Positions 12,347 through 23,239 of a stretch of 64,000 nucleotides of DNA are shown piece after piece. The position numbers and the translations under genes were made by a program. How positions within the stretch are numbered: the first letter of the stretch is position 1; each line of letters opens with the position of its first letter. The notes under the pieces are model-generated. The model ran no database searches. It was not told the origin of the DNA and saw only the letters and a list, made by a program, of their open reading frames with translations. This DNA comes from Metaphire vulgaris (Eukaryota; Annelida; Clitellata; Crassiclitellata; Megascolecidae). Location: NCBI GenBank assembly GCA_018105865.1, contig CM030869.1, forward strand, positions 3,486,025 through 3,550,024. Reading direction: 5' to 3'.

Positions 12347-12949
12347 TTACGTATTACTATTACCGCAATGATGATGAATGTGATGATGGAAATGTTCGTG
12401 AATGTGATGATGTTCATGCTTCTGTTGTACGACTGCCACGCGTTTCTCGGTTCTGCTGTTGACGTGTTCTTTCTCGATCCAGTCGGCGACTTGTTTCATG
12501 GCACGGAACTGATTTCTCTCGCGGTTTCGATGCCGGCGATGATAGTGCGCCAACGAAACCGGTCTCTGCGTTGTTTTTTGGTTTCGTGGTTTCCAAACCG
12601 ATCACCGGTAAATCCAGTTTCGCCGGTCTGGCGTCTCTGTCCAGCCCCGAAACTCCGGCGAAAATCGTTCCGTCTTCTTCGCCTATTGTACGCGTGCAAA
12701 GACCGTCGTTTCGCCTCGAAATACCTACACCTCGAATGTTTCCTCGTTATGGGCGACGGTTTTGACTTTGATTTCCTGCGAGGCTTTGCCGGCTCGTCGT
12801 CTCCGAAAACTCCGAAGTTTGGCGGCTGAGCTGAAGAGTGGAGGCGGCCACTGCAACCGTTAGAGGCTGCGTAGTTTTCGATGCCGGCCAAATCTAAATA
12901 ACAGTTTCTGTGCTGTGTTGATTCCTCGGCTGGACAATCGACGCAGAAA
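12347..12949 (-). CDS. nkd: naked cuticle, terminal coding exon (two frameshifts)
   Basis: Last exon of a Naked cuticle homologue, a cytoplasmic/membrane Dishevelled-binding Wnt antagonist. The acceptor 'aaaagccaag' (minus strand) leaves one base that completes the split codon from the exon at 15155. The exon then reads CVDCPAEE and HRNCYLDLAGIENY, the latter matching the conserved RRNHYLDLAGIENY block of vertebrate NKD. The end reads KRVAVVQQKHEHHHIHEHFH followed by more His, the family's His-rich C-terminus, stopping at 12347. The three parts lie in different frames. One shift falls near 12720-12760 (after ITRKHSR) and another near 12480-12545 (KPREKSVP to MKQVADWIEK). All segments remain open and family-like, so consensus indels are more likely than long decay, but a pseudogene is not excluded. 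Confidence 0.85.
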
Positions 12950-14589
12950 CTTGGCTTTTGATTCACATTCGAATTTCGATTCCACTTTTTGGAGGCAAAA
13001 ATGTTTAAATGATGTCTGAAAAGAAAATGTGTCAAGCAAATTACGGAGTGACGCAAAAAACCGGACTAGTCACATTTGGGTTTGCTTTTAATATAGTCTG
13101 GTTTTTTGAGCCACCCTGTAGTTTCAGTCATGGCAATGTTGCATTTATTTTACATTCTAAAGCAATTTTCTCATTTTTTCAATTTCTCCCCCAGTGGGGC
13201 GCTCACACATTGAGGCAAGAGGGGGACTTCGTTATAACGTATACTCGGTAATAACGTACCCCAATGTACGGTCTCGTGTGATGCGCTACCGTATTGGATG
13301 GCATTATATATAAACTACCTCGGATACAGCGTACTGAATCTTACAGTAGGGTCTACACGTATGTTATAACGAAGTTCTATTTTTATCAGAATCATATCGC
13401 ACCATTGAGGGGGCGGAAGATGGCAGCGTGGGTTACGCGCTGGAACGGCAGACTGACGGAGCGGGTTCCAGCCCCGTTAGTGCCGCCCCTAGTGGCTTTC
13501 ACACAGGCAGTAGTGCCTCCTAAGCCACTTTCAATCATGCTAGGCTTATACGCATAAACTAATTTGTCAGAAAAGTGAGCGCTTTCGCAAGATGGCACGA
13601 AAATTACGCCATTCAAGTGCGTATCAGTGGGTGGATGGTCCGGGATGGACAAAGCAAGAGCACACCGAACTATCCAGAGTATATTAAATGCAAAAGTCCG
13701 TGTGTGATAATCGTCCAATGTTATTGCAGCATCGTGCCAGGACGTTACGGGATCAAAATCTACATCATTTACTTCCATCCAGGCTTGTTGTTGGCAGACT
13801 TATTATGGCAGGGGCAAGTCAATTCAGTTGCTGAGACCAATTAGTTCCACACAAAACTGAAACACTGATAAAATAATTCTGATAAATGGTGATAATGCAA
13901 ATGGTACTGTCCATCTACCAGGGACCTAGTCAGGAATTTGATTTAGGGGTATAAATAGGGAGGGAATATATTGTTATATATATTTTATATGTTATATATA
14001 GGTCTACTGTTTTATATATATACTTTTTTGGTCTACTGTTTTATATACCTAGTTATATACACTGATCTATCTGTCTGTCTCTCTGTTTACCTCTCTATAT
14101 CTCTGGCTATATAGTCCATTTTCTGTTGGGTCAGCCTTTGCAAGTACATTATGTCTGTCAGAGGGGAAAAGTTTAAAATTCAGATCTGAGAGCAGCTTCT
14201 ATAGTGACATGAATAGCCTTAATGTATATCAATTCAACTATTGTTCCGGACGGCATTGGCGCAGCCAGGGGGCAGGGCACAGGACGCCTCTATTTTGCCT
14301 GGGATATGCACAAAACCGATTAGAATTAGAATTTTTTTCGGGGGGAACCTCCGCCCTAGACTCCATTGGAAGGGCTCACTATGCTCCCCAAACCCTCCAG
14401 TTGGAACTGGAAATGTCGACCTCGGTGCCCCATAGGCGCAAAATTCTATTAGGCCTCTATGCGTCCCACTTTTCGAGAGACTACATTAGGGAACGGGGAA
14501 GTTATAAGGGTTGCTCCCCACACTTTTTCATCCAAGTTTACGCCTATTCTTTGTGCTCTCTCCCATTCCGGAACTACGGCCAGTGGCAG

Positions 14590-14876
14590 CAGAGATGTCA
14601 ATGGGTCCATTTTAAAGAATTTTGAGAACCCAATCTAACCAAACAATCAAATCTCCAACCCAACTCAACCCATGCCGGTAATAGGGTTACTTGACCCAAC
14701 CCAGCCCAACCCACCGTAACACATTACAATATCTTAAACCATGATTTATTTTCTGACCCAACCAAACCAAACCCACCATTAATATGGATAAGTCCTACCC
14801 AACCCAACCCAACCCAACCCGACCCGACCCATGGGTTAACCCAATCCATGGGTTTACCCAATCCATGGACATCTCT
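14590..14876. mobile_element. MITE with CAGAGATGTC ends and CCAAC-rich interior
   Basis: Inverted ends 'gcagagatgtcaatgg' and 'ccatggacatctctg' flank a (CCCAA)n-like interior. Diverged pieces of the same family occur at about 17337-17437 and 17820-17868 (ggatccgtggacatctctgcag). Confidence 0.6.
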
Positions 14877-14935
14877 GAATGGAGTGGCAGGTGATAACAA
14901 CTTTAATCTTCAGTTCGTATTGTGAATCATCCAGG

Positions 14936-15131
14936 CAGTGGCGGCTCCACCGGGGAGGCCAGGGGGCCCGTGCCCCCCTATTGAGTGCCTGGCCCCCCCA
15001 GTGGCCCTCCCCCAGTTGGGACCCTATACTTAATGCTCCATACATTAAACAACAAATGGTTGGCCCCCCATGATTAGAAGTTGCCACCCCAACGGCCACC
15101 CCCCACTTGCCAAATCCTAGAGCCGCCACTG
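14936..15131. mobile_element. hAT-like MITE, CAGTGGCGGCTCC family, complete
   Basis: 196 bp with CAGTGGCGGCTCC and AGAGCCGCCACTG ends and a perfect 8-bp target duplication CATCCAGG on both sides (14928-14935 and 15132-15139). It lies only 22 bp downstream of the nkd 5' splice site at 15154. Confidence 0.92.
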
Positions 15132-15154
15132 CATCCAGGAGGCGAGATCCGTAC

Positions 15155-15434
15155 CTAACTTTGCTCGAGTGCTGGTGCTGTTGCATGTCGTTGAGATCCA
15201 TGCCGTGCTGGATCAAATCTGCCAGGTGCAGTTCGTCCAACTGCAGCAACCCTTTCGAGGCACCGCTGCTGCAGCACCTCTGACGCTGCCTCCTCTGGTG
15301 ACGGCCGGTATTGCCTGTCGCTGGCGATTCAGGATCAGCACGAAGAGCGTCCCGAAAACCTTCGTTGAAGCTCTGTCGCCTGGCTAGCGACACTCCCCGG
15401 GAATTTCGCACATCCTTCTTACAGGAAGCGTTGT

Positions 15435-15465
<31 letters not shown>

Positions 15466-15864
15466 TTTGGTAGTAGTATCATCGGTCCTTCTCTCTCCAC
15501 CGCACGCGGTAACCGTTCGATTTCCCAGAGGTCGGCGACGTGGAATATGTGGGGGAGATCCGTCGTGTAGATGCGATGACGGTGGACATCTGGAACGCGG
15601 CAGTTTCTTCGGGGCAACAGCGTGACAGCAGCGGCGGCCATCTGGAATGGAAGACGAAACGTTTTCACGGACCCTGGAACCTTCAGGGCAGCACTGTTCT
15701 TGTAGTACCTCTGTTCTGTCGGCGGAGGAGGTGACATCGGGACACGTCGGCTTGTCGCACGGAGTGACGGTCAGACGGAGTCTCAGTGTTCTGGCTCCCT
15801 GATGTTCTGGTGTGACGACCGAACCAACGGCGTCGTAGAGAGACTCGAACAACCCAAGAACATC
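15155..15864 (-). CDS. nkd: naked cuticle, central exon
   Basis: 710-bp exon of the nkd gene. After a TTGTAG acceptor it reads DVLGLFESLYDAV, completing the EF-hand whose loop starts in the exon at 17097. It continues with RTLRLRLTVTP, equivalent to MLRVKLTVAP in vertebrate NKD. The rest is low-complexity and basic: a run of nine Asn encoded by an AAC repeat, a RRQSFNEGFRDAL segment and LLQLDELHLADLIQHG. The donor is AG|GTACGG, phase 2, matching the next acceptor. The open frame runs past this donor into a MITE; that extension is spurious. Confidence 0.88.
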
Positions 15865-15989
15865 CTACAACGATTGGTTTAAGTTTGACCATATACAATA
15901 AGTAACCCAAGTTCATTGCAAAAGTGCGTCCAGGAACAACGACGGCTTTGTCTAATTCAATTTGTTTTCCAGTTCAGCCGATGTGACCA

Positions 15990-16155
15990 AATGGAATTCA
16001 GGACGTTTAATCTCAGGACGATTAATCTCAAGACGATTCATCTCAATGACGATTCATCTCAAGGACGATTCATCTCAGTACGATTCAACAGGAGGACTAT
16101 TCATCTGAGGACGATTCATCTCAGGACGTTTCATCACCTTAACCCTAACCCTAAT
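15990..16155. repeat. minisatellite of TCATCTCAGGACGATT units plus CCCTAA
   Basis: About eight imperfect units of 15-18 bp (ggacgattcatctca) in tandem. Two to three CCCTAA telomere-type units follow at 16139-16155. Confidence 0.8.
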
Positions 16156-16464
16156 AACTCTACCCGAGATGAACAGATCCGGTGACGACAAGGTTTTTTT
16201 TTTTTGCTTGTCAGGGTGTTTTTTGAGAATTGAAAACGTTTTTGTTTTTGTTTTTTTGCTTGTCAGGCTGTTTTTGGAGGGTTGATAATGTTTTTTTTGC
16301 TTGTCAGGTTTTTCGGATACTTGATAAATTTTTCTTAAGGCCCCGCAATTTTTTTTGTTCCGGGGCCCGGAATTTCTCTCGGCGGTCCTGCTCAGAATAT
16401 AGGACAAGAAACCAGGCTGTTAGCTGATATAGGTCTTCCTGTTAGCAAAATAACATGTAAAAGA

Positions 16465-16465
<1 letters not shown>

Positions 16466-16545
<80 letters not shown>
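16466..16545. repeat. (AT)n microsatellite
   Basis: 80 bp of uninterrupted TA repeats inside the nkd intron. Confidence 0.95.
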
Positions 16546-16549
<4 letters not shown>

Positions 16550-17096
16550 CACCTCAGTTGGCGCATAGGCAAATGGCACAGCATGGGGCGTAATATTTCA
16601 ACAGACGGGAACATGCCAAACATTCCAGGTCAATCATACAGATAATTATCACATCAACCGGAATGCTGCGCCTTAATTGCTAGTCTGGCTGGAAAAATTG
16701 TCAATTTTATCACAAATTTAGCATAAATTATATTTAAACGAAACTGACATGATACGAACTTTAAGCTTAAGTTTAAACCCATACACGCGACAGTAAATCA
16801 ATACTGTTTAAGCTGATTCAACTTATTTTGAAGGAACTACAGCAGAGTCAGACTCCCCTAGGGTCTATTCCGCATGTTTAATGGGGTCAGTAGTAACATG
16901 AAAGAATGTAACATGTTGATTCCATTTTGTTATGCTGGCAAGACACAGTCTAAACGTACTAATGCTTGCATTCCTAGGGGTCTAACCTCCCACTACCCCA
17001 GGGCCGTTTTCAGGTCCCCCTATCCATTGATGGTTGAAAATTTTGGTTTGCGAATAGTCTGACCACCCCCTCCCTCGTTTTTTAAAAATTTCTCAC

Positions 17097-17210
17097 CTCT
17101 TTGGTTATTTTGCCAAGGTCGTCGAAATCATACAATGTGAAAAACCATTCCTGGTTTTCCAATCCAACGTTAGTTTCTTCAGTTGGAATGGTGCATTTCT
17201 TCCCTTCTCT
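17097..17210 (-). CDS. nkd: naked cuticle, EF-hand exon
   Basis: 114-bp, 38-codon exon found by reading the minus strand between a tgtgtag acceptor and a GAG|GTGAGA donor, both phase 0. It encodes QEWFFTLYDFDDLGKITKE, almost the vertebrate NKD EF-hand (QEWTFTLYDFDNNGKVTRE). The calcium loop is DFDDLGKITKED, its last Asp coming from the next exon. Loop position 5 is Leu where vertebrates have Asn, so calcium binding may be weak; NKD EF-hands are known mainly as the Dishevelled-binding region. Upstream residues are REGKKCTIPTEE. Confidence 0.92.
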
Positions 17211-17773
17211 CTACACAGAAATAGCATTATCATAAAACGATTCATGGATTCAAATAACCATATAAATAAGGCAAACAATAACAGCGAAACTGTTTCAATT
17301 AGGTTAAGCACTGGCGAGCACGGTTAACAGGTGGATGGATAGCCACTCAACACCGGCATGGGTTGGGTTGGCGATTTTATGGGCTTGGGTTGGATTGGGT
17401 TCTAAAAAATTGATCCGTGGACATCTCTGCAGTGGTGTTCACAGGGTATGGTAGGTGAGGCAGATGCCTTGGGTACGCCCACCACTTGAACATAACACAA
17501 AAACTGGCGGGCTGCTCCACTGCGTATTAAAAGAGAATAAACTATAAAGCTAAACTTATATTATAGAAAATATACAAGTTCAGCATCAGTAACGTGGGGA
17601 AAAAGTGCATTCACTTTGTTTAATCTTCCGTCAAAAAGTGTCGTCATGATCTGTTAGATAAAGGTTTTCTAACCCGTTAATTTAATTTTCTGACACCCCC
17701 CACCCCATTTGCCATGGGCGCTTAATACACTACACACGCCCTTGACCCCGCCTTTCTTATGATCTTACTGAGT

Positions 17774-18250
17774 CAGGGGCGGGCAATTTTTTGTTGTTGC
17801 TCGAGGGCCGCATATATGCTTGGATTGGGTTCTAAAAAATGGATCCGTGGATATCTCTGCAGTGGCTGACCCAGGGTATGGTAGGTGAGGCAGATTTTTT
17901 TTTTTTTTTTTTTTGCCCAGCCCGAAACTGGAACTTTGGGGCTCGAACATAACTGGCGGATGCACCCGGTTCATAAACTATAAAGTATTATATTATAGAA
18001 AATATAAGGCTTTTATATAAGCATTAGTTCTCGTAACGTTCTTGTCGTTTTTGTGACCGGTAGTTCACGTTAAGTAATTATATTTAAGCTTATATAGTGC
18101 CAGTAAAAATCTGTTGGAATATGTGTAAATTATGGGAAAATCAGTCACTTTGTTAAATTTTTATTGGAAATTTAGAATATGCTCGGCGGGCCGGATAAAA
18201 CTATGGGAGGGCATAATCCGGCCTGCGGGCCGTATTTTGCCCATCCCCTG
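17774..18250. mobile_element. hAT-like MITE, CAGGGGCGGGCAA family
   Basis: Left end CAGGGGCGGGCAATTTTT with 'ctcgagggccgcat'; right end 'gcgggccgtattttgcccatcccctg'. Flanking octamers tactgagt and tactaagt match 7 of 8. A scrap of the CAGAGATGTC family and a T-run lie inside near 17820-17915. This terminus type is widespread in animal hAT families. Confidence 0.8.
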
Positions 18251-18409
18251 TACTAAGTGATACAGGACTGCTCTATATCTAATATACTGTGCAGAATTGA
18301 CTGCAGATCTCAGCCATATGCATGTCTCTTTTTTACGCATATATCTTATTTTTTAGGCATCTATTCCTACTTTCGAAAGTATCTTGATAACCCGTGACCT
18401 TTGGACCTA

Positions 18410-18577
18410 GGGCGGAAAGTTAGCAGAGTGGTAATAACGTTGGACGATGGATCAGAATGTCGCGGGTTCGAGACCCGCAGGAGCCCTAAACTCGACTCAG
18501 CTTTACTCGCTAGAGTGCGGCGGCAAAATGAGGAGCAGTGGTAAAATACTGCGATAAGTCAAACAAGCACGGTAAGC
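18410..18577 (+). mobile_element. tRNA-derived SINE
   Basis: A tRNA-like head at 18410-18487 has a perfect A box (TAGCAGAGTGG, 18421-18431), a B box GGTTCGAGACC (18465-18475) with paired T-stem GCGGG/CCCGC, and GGGC/GCCC acceptor-like ends. The body continues with 'aaatgaggagcagtggtaa', which is found inverted at 23031-23105. The anticodon arm does not fold well, so this is a SINE, not a tRNA gene. Confidence 0.7.
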
Positions 18578-19382
18578 CAGTTTTCCAAAACTGTGGGTCG
18601 CGACCAAAAGGTGGGTCGCAGGACTCAGTCTAGTGGGTCTCGGGGTAGCGCGAAATTACACTCGAAAGTGTCGTTTTCTAACCAATACCACAATGTCACA
18701 AGCCTTGAAAGTTGCAAGTAGGCTTAGGTTTAAAGAAAAATTATATGCCTGCGATCCTCCATGCACAGCTTATATTAAAATGATTAGTGTTTTATGAAAC
18801 GTTTTTCCAATTTTAGTCGACAAAAAGTTCGCAGGGTCACGGCATGCTACAAAAACCGCTGACGTGAGTCGCACGGTTCCAAAAAGTTAGGGAAATTCTG
18901 GTCTATAGTGCTTTTAAAAATTAATCTTATTTCGCAATAACGCAAGGAAAACGTATTCCGACCATTTTGCTCTGAAACTCCAATAACAATAGGAATCTCT
19001 GCTATGGATAATATAATACCTGGCGGTTAAGCGACTTTACCATACTCATAGGATTTTTAAGACGCGTAATAAAGGTATGTTCCTGACAACATTTTAAACA
19101 GATGATTTTTTAAATAAATTTCAATAGCTATTTCTCTTCTTTCGTCTTATTTGGCAAAAAATGAATAAATCTGCCTAATATATTTGCCATATTTTCGTTC
19201 GAATTGAATCTCAGAGCTTTTGTTTTGCTATTTTTTTTTCAAAACTCAGAAGACTCCTTTCAGCCAACGTCCGCCAGATGGCGAAATGCATTTTTAAAAA
19301 TATTACATGTTATTATTAGAGTCGCGGCCCGTTACAAAACTGCTGAAGTGGGCCGCGGTTCCAAACTGTTTCGGAAACCCTG
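18578..19382. mobile_element. hAT-like repeat with TGTGGGTCGCGACC ends, composite copy
   Basis: Begins 'cagttttccaaaactgtggg' and ends 'ttccaaactgtttcggaaaccctg'. An inverted full-length counterpart lies at about 50505-51345, and diverged pieces at 21960-23010 and 58998-59160. It appears to be two similar units back to back (join near 18900). Confidence 0.7.
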
Positions 19383-19490
19383 CGCTACTCGATGCACCAG
19401 TCCCGTATCCGCCTGGCTTAAAGGATCTAGCAACGGAGATCAGCGCCGCCCTGTGAGCCCGTGAGGCTCGGGAAGGACTTGACTTTGATC
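19383..19490 (+). repeat. SINE 3'-domain fragment (GGAGATCAGCGCC)
   Basis: Shares 'ggagatcagcgcc' and 'gagcccgtgag' with an inverted copy at 21850-21955, and the GGAGATCAGC core with the 5S-type SINEs at 30.5, 37.5 and 46.8 kb. Confidence 0.55.
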
Positions 19491-19580
19491 CTATTTTTTT
19501 GACATGCATCTTAGGCTTGTATCATACTTTAACTAACAGCCGATAATAAACAATTAGTCTACAAGGAATGTTTAGATACC

Positions 19581-19583
<3 letters not shown>

Positions 19584-19673
<90 letters not shown>
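19584..19673. repeat. (AT)n(AG)n microsatellite
   Basis: Compound dinucleotide tract. Confidence 0.95.
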
Positions 19674-19674
<1 letters not shown>

Positions 19675-20047
19675 AATATATGTGGAACTGGATAAAAGCC
19701 TAACTGTAGTAAAAGCTTCGACAAATAATAACGTATTTGCTGATAAATTGATAACGATACTGTTGCTGCTGATGATGACATGGGCGCCTGGGGCATGAGT
19801 GAGAGGGGGGCACTTAACCGCCATGGAAAATGCAACTCTATTTTGGTAGGTTAACCGTTAACTACATTTTGACTTCCAACCAATATTTTCACACTAAAAC
19901 ACAAAACTGATACACAGAAAGTGAAATTGAGAAACTTAACTCTAAGACTCTAACTACCGTAAGCATTGCGGAATTAAATTTTTTTAAAACTATATTACCG
20001 GTAACCGCGACCATTGCGTCCCCCTCCCTCCAGGAAAAATGTCTGTG

Positions 20048-20165
20048 GGCTCCAATGGTTGATGATAATGAGTTGATGACGATGATGATGATGATGTTGA
20101 TGATGATAATGAGTTGATGACGATGATGATGATGATGATGATAATGAGTTGATGACGATGATGAT
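20048..20165. repeat. GATGAT repeat with 36-bp higher-order units
   Basis: Blocks of (GATGAT)n separated by 'aatgagttgatgacg' repeated three times. Confidence 0.85.
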
Positions 20166-20181
20166 AACGACGATTGTGAAG

Positions 20182-20370
20182 CAGTGTTTAATCTAGGCCT
20201 TTTCCGGGGGGAAAATTGCCCTTTTCCCCGCGGAAATTTCAAATTCCCCCCGGAAATTTTGGAATACTACCTGGACTAACAGCGGCCCCTAGCAGAAATC
20301 CCCCGGCTTTGTCAGTTCCCCCCAGGCTTCTTCAGCTCCCCCGGAGTCCAGAAGTCTAGATTAAACACTG
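20182..20370. mobile_element. hAT-like MITE, CAGTGTTTAATCTAG family, complete
   Basis: 189 bp with inverted ends CAGTGTTTAATCTAGG and TCTAGATTAAACACTG and a perfect 8-bp target duplication TTGTGAAG. The interior is rich in G/C runs (ttttccggggggaaaa, ccccggaaattttggaat). Best-defined member of a family with at least ten copies here. Confidence 0.95.
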
Positions 20371-20679
20371 TTGTGAAGTAATGAACGACGTGCCGCAAAA
20401 CATGTCTATTGCCAGAAGATCAGAGTGAAAATATTAAAGTTCTGTCTAGTCTAATGTCGCTGCAGCGAAACTGTTAATTTATCTGACTGGCTTTTGGAAA
20501 CCCTATTAATTAAGGCGTGCTATTTCGTTCGGATACTACCGTCGCTGGGAATGCACGGAATCCAATATTGGCTGGCGCTTGGTTCACTGAATGACCCAAC
20601 ACAGCCGAGTGCCGTAAAATCACATTCGGAACCATCCAAGTCATATCCAATCTCAGTTTACATAGGAACTTTCAAAGCC

Positions 20680-20701
20680 AGCAGAGAGATGAGAGATGAG
20701 A

Positions 20702-20750
<49 letters not shown>
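20680..20750. repeat. (GAGAGAT)n and (GA)n
   Basis: Short heptamer repeats leading into a GA tract. Confidence 0.9.
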
Positions 20751-20752
<2 letters not shown>

Positions 20753-21520
20753 AGAGAAAGAGAGATAGAGATCATTTCAATGCAAATCTTGTAGCAGAAG
20801 AGGGAAAGACAATACAAATATCCATTGCTTTAAGAGTGGCTGTGTGTTCTTGCCTCAAAACAAATCCTTGGCTTACAGAAGACATTTCTCAACTTCTGAT
20901 GATACTTTGCAAGAATAACTGTTATTCTTATGAAGATTTTCACACTAACCTCTCTGATTTATCATAACTTCCAAAAGCAAAAATTAAAAAAATTAAATAT
21001 ATAAATATAAACCGATACATGGCTTTTTTGGAAAAAAATATTTTCTGGCATCCAATATTATTCAAACGCTTATACTTGAAACAGTGGTGTTACCAGAATT
21101 CCTGAATGGGGCATTGGGGGGGGGGAGTGGCATTTTGGAGTGAAAAACTTTATGAGCAACAAAAAGTTATTAATTTTAAACTCTGCCAAATTTTCTCTGA
21201 AATGAAATCAACAGCAAAAAATCAACAAAGTATCGAAAAGTCTGCTACCGGCTAAAACGTCGTATAAACTGCACAAGGATTTAAAATCTGTCTCATCCTA
21301 TACAGCTATAGCTATGAATGTAATTTTTAACTGCTGGCTTCCATCTGTTTCTTCTTTGAAACTTAAACTCTGAAGGTTTCTAGTCGAAAGCATTCACTCT
21401 CCTTTCACATTACAGACATCCTTCAAGTAGTACATTGGCCACAGTTTGCGGTTTCGCCTGGCAATTAAAATATCCAAATTGTTGCTCCTTTTAAACGGCA
21501 GAAACAGTTAAAGCCTTTGC

Positions 21521-21829
21521 CAGTGGCGGCTCCAGGATTTCTTGGTGGGAAGGATTTCATTTTTCCCTCTCACACCAGTGGCGGCTCCACAAGGGGGACC
21601 GAGGGGCCCGTGCCCCCTATTGAGTGCCTGCCCCCAGTGACCCCTGTTAGGACCCTATACTTAATACTACATACCTAACAACAAATGGTTGGGCCCCCAT
21701 GATTAGAAGTTGCCACCCCAACGCCCCCTTGCCAAATCCTGGAGCCGCCATTGCCTCACACCAACTTCCTATAAATTTATTGCATCCCCCAGCTGGCCAC
21801 CAAAAATTCTTGAAACCGCAACCGATTAT
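21521..21829. mobile_element. CAGTGGCGGCTCC/CAGTGGCGGTTCC MITE split by another MITE
   Basis: The outer element starts CAGTGGCGGCTCCAGGATTT and continues after 21753 with 'ccaacttcctataaattt', ending in a decayed 'cttgaaaccgcaacc'. A complete second element lies inside it. Confidence 0.6.
21576..21753. mobile_element. hAT-like MITE nested in a MITE
   Basis: CAGTGGCGGCTCC start and GGAGCCGCCATTG end. Flanking octamers tctcacac and cctcacac match 7 of 8. Same family as 14936-15131. Confidence 0.85.
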
Positions 21830-21849
21830 AAAGTTAGAGTAAAAAATAA

Positions 21850-21955
21850 CCAAGTTTTTCCCCGAGTCTCACGGGCTCATAGGGCGGCGCTGATCTCCGT
21901 TGTTATAGCCCTCAGCCAGGCGTGCAATGCCACGGATACGGGGCTAGTGCATCGC
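21850..21955 (-). repeat. SINE 3'-domain fragment, inverted
   Basis: Reverse complement of the 19383-19490 segment (ggcgctgatctccg, ctcacgggctcat). Confidence 0.5.
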
Positions 21956-21959
21956 GTAG

Positions 21960-23010
21960 CGCAATATTTCCCAAACTGTGGGTCGCGACCCAAAAGTGGG
22001 TCGCAGGGCTCAGTCTAACGGGTCGCGGGGTAGCGCGAAAATAGATTCAAAATTATCATTTTCTAACCAATATGCCTACGACAATGTCACAAGCCTTGAA
22101 AGTTGCAAAAAAACACAATATCATCGGCGTCATCATCATCATCATCATCGTCGTCATCGTCATCATCATCATCATCATCATCATCATAGACGACGACGAC
22201 GCTGATGGAAAAAACAAGAAGCATAAGTTTGAGCATGACTACTTCTATGCCCGTAAATAATTAATTTGTCGCTTGCGTTTCGTTTTATTAACAGAAAACC
22301 AAATCTATTTTCGCATTTTGCGTTTTGTTCTTTACTACTTGCCTCTTGTGCTTTAGTCTTCAGAACGCGAGGACCTAACGGTTAAGCGGAATTTCTCTTA
22401 TTTATCAATAGAAGACGACGTTAAATAAAGGTTTCTTGTTGAGCAAACGAGAATCGCCAAACATTGTCCTTGTAAAGCGTTTTATGATTAGATTATTCTG
22501 GTGTTTAAACTTCTGTGACTATGACCGATGCATTCGAAAGACGAACTTCTCTTACATTCGATCAGAATTACACCATCGCCTGATTATTTGAATTTTGTTT
22601 TACAAAAAAAGAGACGTCGTTCATATTCGCCAGATGGCGACGCAATGCGTCAATAACTGAATTACTTGGTGGTGAGGAAAAAACCTGACGACGACGACGA
22701 CGACGATGATGATGAATTGATGGTGGTGGTGGTGATGGTGGAAGTAGCCGTGTTGGGGATGATGATAATGGTGATGATCATGATGACGACGACGCCGATA
22801 ATGATGATAATAAGCATTAGTTTGAGCTGCATTACGTTTGGCAAATAATTTTAACGAAATTTATATATGCTTGCAATTCTGCATACATAGCTTAGGCCTA
22901 TATTAAAATGATTATTGTTTTATCCAGTTTTGGTTGACAATAAGTCTGCATGGTCGCGGCATGTTACAAAGCCGCTGAACTAGGACGCAGTTCCAATAAG
23001 TTTGGGTAAC
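21960..23010. mobile_element. hAT-like composite repeat with expanded ATC/GAT arrays
   Basis: Starts 'tttcccaaactgtgggtcgcgaccc' and ends near 'aagtttgggtaaccctgg'. The interior has an (ATC)n array at 22130-22195, a (GAC)(GAT)(GGT) array at 22686-22810 and the segment 22250-22660 that recurs in both nkd duplicate blocks (36090-36515 and 45400-45835). Confidence 0.6.
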
Positions 23011-23030
23011 CCTGGCGTAGAGTACCTGTT

Positions 23031-23105
23031 TCGCTTATCGCAGCATGTTACCACTGCTCCTCATTTTAGCACTGCCCTCTAGCGAGTAAGGCTGAGTCGT
23101 CATAA
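23031..23105 (-). mobile_element. tRNA-type SINE body fragment
   Basis: Reverse complement of the 18490-18565 SINE body (cttactcgctagag, aaatgaggagcagtggtaa). Confidence 0.6.
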
Positions 23106-23176
23106 TGGGCGGGGTTTGAGATAATTAGGTAGCAGTACAGCAATGTGAACTAGCCTGTTAGTATTAAACAGTCTTT

Positions 23177-23178
<2 letters not shown>

Positions 23179-23236
<58 letters not shown>
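23179..23236. repeat. (AT)n microsatellite
   Basis: 58-bp AT tract. Confidence 0.95.

Positions 23237-23239
<3 letters not shown>

Larger units (their letters stand above)
12950..15153 (-). other. nkd last intron
   Basis: 2.2-kb intron between phase-2 junctions. It holds fragments of mobile elements at 13190-13560 (with ataacgtacccc/gttataacgaagttc), a local TATA-rich duplication with 'ggtctactgtttta' at 13985-14050, a MITE at 14590-14876 and a complete hAT MITE at 14936-15131. Nothing coding is seen. Confidence 0.6.
15865..17096 (-). other. nkd intron with minisatellite and MITE remains
   Basis: Contains a minisatellite at about 15990-16140, short CCCTAA repeats at 16139-16155, a remnant with three 'tttttttgcttgtcagg' motifs at 16195-16310 ending in a cggcggtcctg end, and a long AT microsatellite. 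Confidence 0.6.

Noticed and set aside
12368..12829. Plus-strand 153-codon frame (MMMNVMMEMF...)
   Set aside because: It is the antisense of the His-rich nkd C-terminus, where His codons read as Met/Val on the other strand.
14854..15154. Extension of the 332-codon minus-strand frame past SSKVR
   Set aside because: The frame runs through a GTACGG donor into a MITE with a perfect CATCCAGG duplication. The split codon completed at 12949 restores the NKD sequence.
18410..18487. Functional tRNA gene
   Set aside because: A and B boxes are good, but the anticodon arm does not pair well and the sequence continues into a repeated SINE body.
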